Shown here: piece by piece, positions 14,770 to 22,776 of the stretch
How the letters are laid out: each line of letters starts with the position of its first letter
How positions within the stretch are numbered: position 1 is the first letter of the stretch
Assembly: GCF_016616235.1 (NCBI RefSeq)
Contig: NZ_CP067100.1
Coordinates: 186,001-250,000 of the forward strand
Source: Bradyrhizobium diazoefficiens
Lineage (GTDB): Bacteria; Pseudomonadota; Alphaproteobacteria; Rhizobiales; Xanthobacteraceae
Reading direction: 5' to 3'
Length of the DNA stretch: 64,000 nucleotides
Made by a program: the position numbers and the translations under genes
The notes under the pieces: generated by a model
Database searches by the model: none
The model's input: the letters and a program-made list of their open reading frames with translations, nothing else
What the model was told of the DNA's origin: nothing

Positions 14770-16818
14770 TCAAGGGCGGCTCCAAATCGCCCACGGTCGC
14801 ACTGGAGCGCTTGCCGCCCAGCGTTTGCGCAGCTCCTCCAGCTCATAGTCCTGCACTTCTTTCGAGCGGGCCGAGCCATCCAGGGGATACCGCGCCACCA
14901 CGTCCGCAAGCGCAGCTTGCCAAAGCAGCTTCTGCTCTTTGCGGCACCTGAACTCCTCCAGTTCCCAGCCGTCGTACAAACGGCCCCATTGCTTGTCATC
15001 GAACGCGGAGACGAGATCCACCCCACACTCAAGCTCAGCTTTTCGCCTCGCGGCTGCCCCCAGCGGCTCGGAAAAATCCAGCCGCGTTCGCTTGCCGATG
15101 TTTCCGGCAACACGTCGGTACGCTGACTCGATATTCAGTTTGGCGAAGATCGGATCAGTTGGGTTGAAGCCCCCGCATAGCCACCGCACGCAACTCCAAT
15201 GCCCATCGAGCATTTCGCCCTCGGGCACCATCTCGAGCGTAATCGCTTCGTCTTCCTTGCCCGGCACGCGATCACCTCTGTGCCATTTCTTCAACCAGCG
15301 GTCGGCCACCTTTGCATCCGGAACATGGGCGATAACCCGACCACATGATCCTTCGTCCTCGTCTCGCTCCTGAACGAACACTCGAAGACCGGAGCCGCCC
15401 CAGTTTTCGAGCTGTCCCTTCAGAGCCTGGCTAAACTTAGCGAAATGCTTGGACGCTTCCGCCTGCTCTTCGTGGCCAAAGAGACGGTGTCGAATTATGA
15501 TTCGGGCATTGAATGGCGGGTGGCCTTGCTGCACCAAGAATGACGCGGCGGCAAAGATGCTACGAACGTGGCTCCGGTGCAGATAAGCTGGATCTTTGGG
15601 CGCATCCTCATCATCCCGCTTGCGGAGAATCCGCCCCGACGCAGTTATTGGGACCTCTTGCCCCACGGGTTGTGCCGTGATGCGCTCCGCCTCGTTCGAT
15701 CGAGGAACGATCTCGCCGCGATTCACGCTAGCCTGAAAACGCATCAAAACAGCTAGAAGCGCTTCGTCACTCAAATCGCTGGTAACGACGGGCCACGCGT
15801 TCAATAAGCTTTCGAAAAACGCCTTCAGATCTATGGTCGGCAACCTCTTCATAAACGCGTTGGTGACGCGACTGCGCTCCTCCTCTCTGATGGATGCGAT
15901 TACCGGTTCGACCGAGACGTCCAGTCCGCAGAGCTCGACGTAGTACAACCCCACCAGAAACAGCTGGATTAAGCGCGCCTTGTTGCGAACGCTATCCGAC
16001 CACCGCAAAAACCTCCTGGTCTGCAGATTGAAGTCACCCGCCCCGAGAGCCTCGAAATACTGGATGAGATGTTCGATGTAGTCGACGCCAAAGACGTCAG
16101 CCACTCGATCCCGCGTGATTTTTGTTCCATCGCTAGTCAGACCCATCTTATCGAGAGCCTGAAGCATGTTCCTCGGCTGATGCTCACCCAGGCCTGCCAG
16201 CAGCGAAAGGGCTTCAGGATGGAAGGTGAGACTCTCCTCGCTTGCGGTACGGGCGAGAAGGCCGACACTCTGTTCATGGGTCAGGGGCCGAAGCTCCAAC
16301 ATGATGGTGCGAGAGCGCAACGCATCAGAAATTCTCTCCACTGCTGTCGTTGCAAAACAGAAAGACACACCTGGCGGCGTCTCTTCGACGCTCTTTAGGA
16401 GAAAGTCGAAGCTGTCCCGGTACTTCGATAGCACATGCGCTTCATCCAGAAAGATCACCGTCCGTTTGCCACACTTCGCGGATTCCAACAGGCGGTCGAT
16501 CTCAATCTCAAGCGCGCGCCGCTCCCTGAATTTCGGGGTGTCCAGTTCGGTGAAGCCGGTGTCGTCGCCAGCATCCCAAGCCTTGCACTGTCTGCAAGCG
16601 AAACATCTGTCACCCGTTGCCGTAGGCGCTTCGCAGTTTAAGGCCGCGGCATAAATGCGCACCAGCGTGGTTTTGCCAGACCCTACGCTGCCGTGCAGGA
16701 GCAGATTTGCGCAACTCTGCCCGTTCCGAATGAGCTGCGATATGATCCGTTTTGGATATTCCTGGCCTACAACTTGTTCGAAGGTCTTTGGGCGATATTT
16801 CAAGGCAAGACGTTTCAC
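14770..16818 (-). CDS. DnaX-like clamp-loader ATPase with Rep-like C-terminal half
   Basis: 682 residues from a GTG start with AGGA six bases upstream. Residues 1-240 are a canonical DnaX-type AAA+ module: LALKYRPKTFEQVVGQE, Walker A GSVGSGKT (43-50), zinc cysteines C62/C72/C75/C78, Walker B VIFLDEAH (121-128), sensor 1 CFATT, SRT (169-171) and sensor-2 R216. Residues 240-400 are a helical collar-like region. Residues about 425-595 resemble a rolling-circle replication-initiator-type protein: FNARIIIRH (436-444), EGSCGRVIAHVP where a GxHxHxxxHVP motif would be expected, and GNIGKRTRLDF then EPLGAAARRK (572-593). The HUH histidines are missing. The host's own dnaX would lie elsewhere. Heads an overlapping gene set with the 444- and 402-residue proteins. 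Confidence 0.82.
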   Translation of the reverse strand: MKRLALKYRPKTFEQVVGQEYPKRIISQLIRNGQSCANLLLHGSVGSGKTTLVRIYAAALNCEAPTATGDRCFACRQCKAWDAGDDTGFTELDTPKFRERRALEIEIDRLLESAKCGKRTVIFLDEAHVLSKYRDSFDFLLKSVEETPPGVSFCFATTAVERISDALRSRTIMLELRPLTHEQSVGLLARTASEESLTFHPEALSLLAGLGEHQPRNMLQALDKMGLTSDGTKITRDRVADVFGVDYIEHLIQYFEALGAGDFNLQTRRFLRWSDSVRNKARLIQLFLVGLYYVELCGLDVSVEPVIASIREEERSRVTNAFMKRLPTIDLKAFFESLLNAWPVVTSDLSDEALLAVLMRFQASVNRGEIVPRSNEAERITAQPVGQEVPITASGRILRKRDDEDAPKDPAYLHRSHVRSIFAAASFLVQQGHPPFNARIIIRHRLFGHEEQAEASKHFAKFSQALKGQLENWGGSGLRVFVQERDEDEGSCGRVIAHVPDAKVADRWLKKWHRGDRVPGKEDEAITLEMVPEGEMLDGHWSCVRWLCGGFNPTDPIFAKLNIESAYRRVAGNIGKRTRLDFSEPLGAAARRKAELECGVDLVSAFDDKQWGRLYDGWELEEFRCRKEQKLLWQAALADVVARYPLDGSARSKEVQDYELEELRKRWAASAPVRPWAIWSRP

Positions 16819-16947
16819 GAGAATTCCTAGTTAATACTGTTTGGCGCGCCTTTATCTAGGCGCACGACTGGGTGCGAGCGGCGCTTTTCATGACAACGCG
16901 GCGGCCAGTTACGGCCGCCGCGGGTGAGTGGATGGAGGCATAAGCCG

Positions 16948-17589
16948 TCAATGCATCATGAAGGACAAGCATCCGCCGAGTTCGAGAGCATCCTGACGGT
17001 ATGGCTCATTGAGTGTGATGACCTCTTCATCCCACGTAGGCTCTTCCGCGTACTTGGATGTGAATTTCAACGGCGTGGAGAGCGGCCCGTCGCCGCGGAA
17101 GGCGACCGTTTCTGCACAACCAACGATGAATTCGAACCCTGCCGTTCGTGCGAGCCGTCGCGAAAGTGGGCCGGAGCCCGAGCACGCGCGACGCAACTCG
17201 TCGTGGAGTTCAGGAAAGCACCACCAATCATATTCGCCGAATAGGAACGCGTGCGACAGCTCCTCAGTGTTGTCGATGTCCTTGAAGCGAAGGCGAGCCT
17301 TCTCGATCTCTTTGGAGTCTACATCATTCAAGGTTTCGAAATAGTCGTCGGGGAGGTCCGCAAAGTCGTCGTCGAAGTAGCCGTCGGGCAAAGTTTCGAA
17401 CAGATCGGCGTTTTCGAGTTCGGCAGGTGCGGTGGGAACCGAAGGCGCGGCGTTAGTTGGCGCTTTCGGCGCCTTCGACGTCCCCTTGGGTGACTTGGAC
17501 GTGGACGTGGACGTGCTATCGCCGACATCACGCGCCCAGACAAGAGTTAAGTGTTTGATCTTCTTTGGAATATCTGATCGATCGGCCAT
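16948..17589 (-). CDS. Acidic hypothetical protein, first gene of clamp-loader cluster
   Basis: 213 residues; ATG at 17589 with GAGG five bases upstream. Residues 1-20 are basic, 22-58 are a Ser/Thr/Pro/Lys linker, and 60-90 are strongly acidic with a repeated LPDGYF/LPDDYF motif. Residues 95-213 look folded (AFLFGEYDWWCFPELHDELRRA, then AGFEFIVGC). The two LPD[GD]YF copies look like short partner-binding motifs. No family recognised. It lies 129 bases upstream of the GTG of the DnaX-like gene on the same strand, and 61 bases downstream of a LexA-box-like repeat. Confidence 0.65.
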   Translation of the reverse strand: MADRSDIPKKIKHLTLVWARDVGDSTSTSTSKSPKGTSKAPKAPTNAAPSVPTAPAELENADLFETLPDGYFDDDFADLPDDYFETLNDVDSKEIEKARLRFKDIDNTEELSHAFLFGEYDWWCFPELHDELRRACSGSGPLSRRLARTAGFEFIVGCAETVAFRGDGPLSTPLKFTSKYAEEPTWDEEVITLNEPYRQDALELGGCLSFMMH

Positions 17590-17649
17590 TGGCCCCTCTC
17601 ATGGTCGGGCCTCGGCACGTCATGAGCGGAGCACCCATACAATATAGAG

Positions 17650-17664
17650 GAACAAAGAACGAAC
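17650..17664 (-). promoter_or_regulatory. LexA-box-like repeat upstream of clamp-loader cluster
   Basis: Plus strand GAAC-AAAGAAC-GAAC; minus strand GTTC-N7-GTTC, the alphaproteobacterial SOS-box pattern. It lies 61 bases upstream of the acidic protein gene and just before a TATATT hexamer that could be a -10 element (minus strand). Roughly two chance matches are expected in the window, so this is only suggestive. Confidence 0.35.
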
Positions 17665-17849
17665 CTATGAAAACCCATTATCACAATCGCGTGAATTGAA
17701 TTTGCCGATCATTTAGAGGCCGGTCGGCTGGTTTCTTGGTTTGGATCTAGGATCGGATCACTTTCTCGTCCCGTCAACCAACGTCAATTCCACCATCGGC
17801 TCGCTGAATCTCTCTCGCCACAACGGCAACAACAAGAGAGAGAGACACC

Positions 17850-19043
17850 TTGAGCAACACCGAAGCAACGACACCAGCCTCCGCCTCATCAGGCACCCGG
17901 AAAAGAAAAGCCAAATTCACGCAACTCACCCAGACCCCTTGGGTGCCGGAGCGCATGCTTCAGGAATACGGCGGCACATGCAATATTGACTCAAGATTCC
18001 GCCGCTGCGCCCGTATGCTCCAAATTTTCTGGATGCGCGACCACGGCATCGCCAATGCAATTCCCGACGCCGCGAGTAGCACGCATCTCGGCTCCTATCT
18101 CAGCTCCGATGCCGCGGAGGCCGGCCTCAATTTCCTGACCCCCGAAATCCACCTCCTCGCGCTACGCGAAATGCTTCTCCGCGAAGACGACGCCGCCATA
18201 GACGAAGATCGGCTCGTTGCGAATTCGTTGAGCTCGCAGCCGCTGGTGTTCAATGCGTTCGGTCCATTGGCGCTCGACGTCAAGCTGGCCACCAAGGTGT
18301 TCCGTCAACTTCTGCCCGACTTCGTCCAATCGGTCGAGAAAGTCGTCTTCGAACATTCTCCTGGACGGCGCGATGACCGCTTCCTCGCCGATCGCTCCGC
18401 CTTCGACGTCGCTGTTCATGTCAAGACACCGGAAGGCGGGTCCGGCATCGTCTATGCCGAGATGAAATACAGCGAAGACATGACCGGCCCCGCGGCACGC
18501 TGGCGGGAACGCTACGAACAGGCATTTAAGGAGGTTCGTTTATTCAAGGATCCCACCAGCCCGATCCTTCGTTCCATACCGGTCGAGCAATTGGCCCGTG
18601 AACATTGCCTCAGCCAGCTTGCGGTCGACAACGGCGTAACACCGCGCGCTATGTTCATCGGCATCGGGCCTCGGCTCAATCGGCGCGTCCAGGCCGCCTT
18701 CTTCGTCTATGCCAACGAGTTGCTGCCGATCGACGAGACCGATCGATCACGCGTCGGCTTCCAGCATTTCACCCTGGAGACGTTCATCGATGCCATTGAC
18801 GTGGCAGGCGATGGGGAAACTGCTGACCAGCTTTGGAAGCGCTACTGCGACTTCCAGCGCGTCTATGACGCCGCTCTTGCGGTCATTGCGCCGAAGACCC
18901 CCGTCAATGAGACGCCGAGTCCGGTCGCAGATCAAGCCGCCCATGATACGAATCTTCGTCCTCAAGAGGGCTCTCGCAAGAAGCGAAGCCGACCGGCTCA
19001 TCCCGCGAGCTCTTCCGAAGTCACGGATGCTGCGAATGCATGA
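17850..19043 (+). CDS. PD-(D/E)XK nuclease-like protein (PGN_0703 type)
   Basis: 397 residues from a TTG start preceded by a GAGAGAG tract; no ATG lies near the family's usual beginning. Residues 45-100 carry the family landmarks RFRRCARMLQIFWMRDHGI, HLGSYL and NFLTPEI. The nuclease core is at 175-210: D186 in SAFDVAVHV and E204-M-K206 in VYAEMKYSED, the D...ExK signature. Family members are predicted restriction-type endonucleases. The C-terminal 50 residues are a charged tail. First gene of a plus-strand set in which the next two genes overlap its end, and divergent from the clamp-loader cluster across a 260-base promoter region. Confidence 0.75.
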   Translation: MSNTEATTPASASSGTRKRKAKFTQLTQTPWVPERMLQEYGGTCNIDSRFRRCARMLQIFWMRDHGIANAIPDAASSTHLGSYLSSDAAEAGLNFLTPEIHLLALREMLLREDDAAIDEDRLVANSLSSQPLVFNAFGPLALDVKLATKVFRQLLPDFVQSVEKVVFEHSPGRRDDRFLADRSAFDVAVHVKTPEGGSGIVYAEMKYSEDMTGPAARWRERYEQAFKEVRLFKDPTSPILRSIPVEQLAREHCLSQLAVDNGVTPRAMFIGIGPRLNRRVQAAFFVYANELLPIDETDRSRVGFQHFTLETFIDAIDVAGDGETADQLWKRYCDFQRVYDAALAVIAPKTPVNETPSPVADQAAHDTNLRPQEGSRKKRSRPAHPASSSEVTDAANA

Positions 19044-19377
19044 CTCAGCTCTTCTACCGGACGAATTGAAGATTCGTTTGTTCGCGAACGCCTTGGCGGA
19101 TGAGCGCGACCATTTTCCGGTGGTCAAACTGTTCACGCCTGACGCAGGCGCGACCTGGCTCCTCGTAGAGTGTGACCCTGACGAGCCGGATCGGTTGTTC
19201 GGCCTGTGTGACCTGGGTCTCGGGCATCCGGAGCTCGGCTGGGTCAGCCTCGCGGAAATCGAGGAGATCAGAGGTCGCCTGGGCCTTCCCGTGGAACGGG
19301 ACCTTCATTTCACCCCGGACAAGCCGATTTCGGTATACGCCGCTGAAGCCCGAGCCAAAGGCCGCATCGTTGCCTAA
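19036..19377 (+). CDS. DUF2958 family protein
   Basis: 113 residues; the ATG at 19036 overlaps the end of the nuclease gene (an ATG at 19027 is also possible), suggesting coupled translation. Nearly the whole chain matches the DUF2958 pattern: LLPDELKIRLFANA, VVKLFTPDAGATWLL, LFGLCDLGLGHPELGWVSLAEIE, and LPVERDLHF near the C-terminus. The family is common on plasmids and integrative elements of alphaproteobacteria; its biochemical role is unknown. Its association with mobile elements fits the island setting. Confidence 0.85.
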   Translation: MHDSALLPDELKIRLFANALADERDHFPVVKLFTPDAGATWLLVECDPDEPDRLFGLCDLGLGHPELGWVSLAEIEEIRGRLGLPVERDLHFTPDKPISVYAAEARAKGRIVA

Positions 19378-19588
19378 GAAAAGGAAGCAGTGCAATCACC
19401 AGTGGGGCCATGAGCCCCACTGTCAGCCTGCCTTCATCAATTTCTACGAATGCGCAAGCTGCGGTACCACGTGGGAAGACACATGGTCCTGCGGTTGCGA
19501 CGACGCGTGCCCGAACTGCCGCGCAGATACGTCCCCGGTCGACTCTCAAGAGGTCGCAGCTTGCGCATGTGATTACCTCGGGCACTAA
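19370..19588 (+). CDS. Cysteine-rich zinc-binding small protein
   Basis: 72 residues from a TTG at 19370 that overlaps the DUF2958 stop. Ten or more cysteines and several His: CNHQWGHEPHC, YECASCGTTWEDTWSCGCDD, CPNCRAD and a final CACDYL. This makes two likely zinc ribbons. Proteins with the ending 'W.CGCDDECP.CG....P' are found next to DUF2958 genes on mobile elements; this is recalled, not searched. The start is inferred from the overlap and the basic KKRK beginning. Confidence 0.65.
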   Translation: MPKKRKQCNHQWGHEPHCQPAFINFYECASCGTTWEDTWSCGCDDACPNCRADTSPVDSQEVAACACDYLGH

Positions 19589-19906
19589 GACGGAATTCGA
19601 CTGCAACCGTGTCCTCGCATTCAAAACGCCCCGTCGCGGTAAAAGGGACGGCGTTGATGCATCGCTCTCCCACTGGCGCGAAAAAATCACACGGTCGGCG
19701 CGTGAAACACGACTATATTTTCTGCCCCCGCCGACCAGTCGGCCCACCCCTCCGCTCTCCTACCCCTCCCTTCCCTGCACTACCCCTGCGCCCGCTCAAT
19801 TCGAAGAACCCACGAAGCGAAGCGTTTTCAGGACGGTTGCCTCCAACGTAACATTTCGAAGTACTCCCCGAATCCCGGCGACAACAACCTAGCTGCCACG
19901 GGACCC
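19589..19906. other. Intergenic, pyrimidine-rich
   Basis: About 318 bases between the Cys-rich gene and the ligase gene. It contains a CT-rich run near 19740-19800. Open frames through it lack domains and ribosome sites. It probably holds the ligase promoter, which I cannot locate. Confidence 0.45.
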
Positions 19907-20599
19907 ATGACGGACCGAAAGATCAACAATCCACGTTCATGGAATGGAAAGGCTCTCGCGGGTGACTGGTTGGTGACGCTGAAACTGGATGGAGTTCGTG
20001 CGATATGGCATGACAAGCGCGGCTGGTTGAGCCGGGCGAATAAGAGTCTCCATAACATTCCTCCTTGGCGCGCGGGTCAACCGCGAGACTGCGAGGTCTT
20101 CGTCAACAACTTCCGCGACACAATCAGGGCGACCCGTACCAGGTGTCTCAAGCAAGACACGCCCTCGATTGCACAAGAACACCTCTATGGCCTCGCCCTT
20201 CTCGACCAGCGCCTTCGTTGGGGAAGCTTGACCAACCCCACCCCCGCGGACATACGCGCCCAGCTCCAACGCGCCAATGACCTGGGCTACGAGGGTGTTG
20301 TCCTTCGTCAGGGCGACCATTGGATCAAGGTCAAGCCTGCGGAGACGCACGACGTCCTCATCACGGGATTCGCTGAAGGCAAAGGCAAGCATGGCGGCCG
20401 GTTGGGCTTCGTCACAACTGTAAAAGGCGCCGTGGGCGCGGGTTTCTCCGACAGCGAACGCGAGACTCTGTGGGCCGAAGCCAAGGCCCGAACGTTGGTT
20501 GGCCAAGTCATCGAGGTTAGCTGCCTCGAGCTCACGGCGGACAGAAAGTTCCGGCACCCGTTCTTCGTCCGCATGCGTCCAGACAAGACAGTCCCATAG
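19907..20599 (+). CDS. ATP-dependent DNA ligase, small phage-like form
   Basis: 230 residues. The nucleotidyl-transfer Lys is K26 in LKLDGVRAIW (KxDGxR). Other ligase motifs are LSRANK (motif Ia), CEVFV (motif III), GYEGVVLR (motif IV) and HWIKVKP (motif V). The C-terminal 70 residues are a short OB-like domain (VIEVSCLELTADRKFRHP). It has no extra N-terminal DNA-binding domain, as in small viral and plasmid ligases. It could seal nicks for the neighbouring nuclease or replication-like proteins, or belong to a mobile element. It stands alone, with clear gaps on both sides. Confidence 0.85.
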   Translation: MTDRKINNPRSWNGKALAGDWLVTLKLDGVRAIWHDKRGWLSRANKSLHNIPPWRAGQPRDCEVFVNNFRDTIRATRTRCLKQDTPSIAQEHLYGLALLDQRLRWGSLTNPTPADIRAQLQRANDLGYEGVVLRQGDHWIKVKPAETHDVLITGFAEGKGKHGGRLGFVTTVKGAVGAGFSDSERETLWAEAKARTLVGQVIEVSCLELTADRKFRHPFFVRMRPDKTVP

Positions 20600-20753
20600 G
20601 CAGCTCGATCCCGTGTCCACAGGCGCTTAGTATGATAAATCAGAAAGGCGCTTTTGCTGTCCTCGCCTTTTAGTCCATGCTGCGTGCTGCAACGCTCCAA
20701 ACAATGTCGAAAGTAATCATGCAAACAAACGAAAAACGAAATCGAAATTAAGG

Positions 20754-20954
20754 ATGTCCGCTGTTGAAGCCTTGGCCTTGAGGGGTCGGATCGAGGTTGC
20801 CGCGAAAGAGGGGAATATGCTCAGCTTGATGATGCCTAATGGCAAACCGCTGGGAGAGTGTACACGTAACGACCTGACTGAGCTCGCACAAGCAATTGAG
20901 GACGCCGGGTCTGAGCTCGATCGACTCAAACAATTCTTCTCAGCCAACGAATAA
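20754..20954 (+). CDS. Small hypothetical protein
   Basis: 66 residues, ATG at 20754 preceded by TAAGG. Residues 28-60 read MPNGKPLGECTRNDLTELAQAIEDAGSELDRL in effect: a short turn with LGECTRNDL followed by a long helix. It is similar in style to small island proteins with a 'LGDCT..DL' motif. No known function. A 154-base gap separates it from the ligase gene. Confidence 0.5.
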   Translation: MSAVEALALRGRIEVAAKEGNMLSLMMPNGKPLGECTRNDLTELAQAIEDAGSELDRLKQFFSANE

Positions 20955-21380
20955 TTGGTGGCGCATTCGCTAAATGCCTTTTGGCGAAGTTGCCGCGTTC
21001 GAATACCACATCACATCAGCTTGCGGAGGGTTCGCTGGATGAACGTATGCCCATTGGCTTAATGAGAGGAAGCGGAGAGCTCGCCTATGGCGTGCGCGTA
21101 ATCAAAATATCGATGCCACACGCCGCTGCAATCGCATTTTCCACCTCCCCTCTGGAGTGAGACTGCGACGCATCCTTCTGAGCACCGCCTGTACAATGCA
21201 CGCGAGTAAACATCGGTCTCTTCCCAATGAATCAACATTGAGCTTCGTGCGAGTCTCCCCAGAGCAGCGGCTAGGGGTACCGGCACGTGAGGGGCTTTCG
21301 GAAACGTGGCGTAGCCCGATGAAACCGCAAGGTGCGAAGCTCAAAGAGCCCCTTCATCGGGGGCTCTTTCCATAAGAAGA
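20955..21380. other. Intergenic with a terminator at its right end
   Basis: About 425 bases. Short open frames on both strands have no domain, ribosome site or codon pattern that I can support. The only clear element is the hairpin at 21343-21369. Confidence 0.45.
21343..21369. terminator. Hairpin, likely terminator of XRE gene
   Basis: Ten-base-pair perfect stem AAAGAGCCCC / GGGGCTCTTT with a seven-base loop (TTCATCG). It begins 11 bases beyond the XRE gene stop (minus strand), and the stem ends in T or A runs on both strands, so it could act in either direction. Confidence 0.7.
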
Positions 21381-21611
21381 CTACTTTTTCCGCGCCTTCT
21401 TGGGAGGCGGCTTCAGAAACTCGGCAGCCTCGACGTCCAGTACCTTTGCCAGCTTTCCGATTATTTCCAGGCCTACGAACGTCCCACCCTTTTCCAGCTT
21501 GCTCATGTAGGTCCGGTTCACGCCGGCCTCATAGGCCAAATCCTCCTGGGACAGCCCTTTGGCGTGCCGAAAGCGGCGCAAGTTCGCAGCAAAGACTTGG
21601 CGGAGGTCCAT
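21381..21611 (-). CDS. XRE-family helix-turn-helix regulator
   Basis: 76 residues, essentially one Cro/CI-type HTH: FAANLRRFRHAKGLSQEDLAYEAGVNRTYMSKLEKG, followed by a helix-strand IIGKLAKVLDVEAAEFL and a basic tail. The recognition helix is GVNRTYMSKLEKG. Single-domain XRE proteins commonly control restriction-modification or mobile-element genes. It is divergent from the GYF_2/PP2C operon, with 137 bases between starts, so it may regulate that operon or itself. Confidence 0.9.
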   Translation of the reverse strand: MDLRQVFAANLRRFRHAKGLSQEDLAYEAGVNRTYMSKLEKGGTFVGLEIIGKLAKVLDVEAAEFLKPPPKKARKK

Positions 21612-21748
21612 GCCTCAAGCAATCAAGGCACCGCTTATTAACCCACCGCTTTAAACAGACAAAATTCTGGACTTCGCGCCGCTAGAAACATTACAAACCA
21701 ACAACCGAATCTAGACCAAGCGCGGGCTATCAACACCGGGGGGCCAAT

Positions 21749-22321
21749 TTGAGCGATACAGCGGCAAGGGACGATGCATGGTTCTATGCAGAAGGCGGCC
21801 AGCGCAAAGGCCCTGTGCCCTCCGACAAGCTACGCGAATTATTGGCGGCTCAGATGATCGACGGAGAGACCCCAGTCTGGCGTAAAGGCTTGGCTGACTG
21901 GCAACCATTGCGCACAACAGAACTCGGGACAGAGCTCAAGGATACTCCACCGCCCATCGCCGCGAACCACGTGAACAATGGTTTCGTGTGGGCGCTCGCC
22001 TTCGCGCCACTTGTCTATCTCTTCGTTGACGTCGCTCTACTCAATTACCAAAACAGCCATCCGGCAGGTGACGAGTTTTTCGACGCGTTTCTATCACCGC
22101 TCAGTTGGCTCGTTCCGGTGTTGACGAATGCGGGGCTGTGCCTAATCGACACGGAACAGCTCAAGCGTGCCGGCTACAGCGCGGGGTGGCTAACGCTCTT
22201 CGCACTGCTTTTGGCTCCAGTCTATCTTTTCGTGCGCGCGCAACGTCTTCGTCAGACTCCATTTTATGGATTTGTTTGGATCGCATCGTTCATCGCGTCG
22301 ATCATTTTGCGGGCGGCGTGA
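21749..22321 (+). CDS. GYF_2-domain membrane protein
   Basis: 190 residues from a TTG start. Residues 10-60 are a GYF_2 domain (AWFYAEGGQRKGPVPSDKLRELL, ETPVWRKGLADWQPL), a small module that binds proline-rich partners. Residues 78-190 hold four hydrophobic segments (about 78-97, 113-130, 146-162 and 170-187). The domain probably faces the cytoplasm, with the rest in the inner membrane. It starts a five-gene plus-strand unit; its stop is one base from the next start. There is no strong Shine-Dalgarno. Confidence 0.7.
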   Translation: MSDTAARDDAWFYAEGGQRKGPVPSDKLRELLAAQMIDGETPVWRKGLADWQPLRTTELGTELKDTPPPIAANHVNNGFVWALAFAPLVYLFVDVALLNYQNSHPAGDEFFDAFLSPLSWLVPVLTNAGLCLIDTEQLKRAGYSAGWLTLFALLLAPVYLFVRAQRLRQTPFYGFVWIASFIASIILRAA

Positions 22322-22322
22322 C

Positions 22323-22742
22323 GTGCAAACAGATTCCCATACCGACGACTTTATTTTCCTGGTGATTTTTTTCCTGGCCATCGGGATCATCTACATCGCG
22401 CCGACCCTCGTAGCATTCCGGCGCAACCACCCCAACCGTTGGATCATCATGGTCATCAATATCGCCTTCGGCGGCACGATCATCGGATGGGGAGTCGCGA
22501 TGGTGTGGGCGATGCGGGTGGCTCACCGAATAGGCTCTACAAGCAGCGGGGGCGAGTCCGGTCTCAACCTGTTCATCAACGACGTGAAGAAGATTCAGCT
22601 CGTCGACCCTCCACCTTTGCCACAGACATCCACCGTGCAAGAGCTGGAACGTATCCATGATCTCCTCGTGCGTGGTGCGATTTCTCAGGTTGAATTCGAC
22701 GGCCTGAAGGCCAAGCTGTTAGGTGGCGCTTCGTCACAATAA
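22323..22742 (+). CDS. Superinfection-immunity-like membrane protein with SHOCT tail
   Basis: 139 residues from a GTG one base after the previous stop. Residues 8-28 and 45-65 are membrane helices with YIAPTLVAFRRNHPNRW between them and NIAFGGTIIGWGVAMVWAM after, the pattern of the T4 superinfection immunity (Imm-like) family. Residues 104-137 form a SHOCT motif (VQELERIHDLLVRGAISQVEFDGLKAKLL), a short oligomerisation module. In T4 such proteins block DNA entry of later phage; a defence role here is possible but not shown. Confidence 0.75.
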   Translation: MQTDSHTDDFIFLVIFFLAIGIIYIAPTLVAFRRNHPNRWIIMVINIAFGGTIIGWGVAMVWAMRVAHRIGSTSSGGESGLNLFINDVKKIQLVDPPPLPQTSTVQELERIHDLLVRGAISQVEFDGLKAKLLGGASSQ

Positions 22743-22776
22743 TAGGGGTTCCCTTCATCGAGGCCTGAGCGATCAC

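Noticed and set aside
21157..21375. Plus-strand frame of 72 codons before the terminator
   Set aside because: It ends inside the terminator hairpin and shows no coding character.
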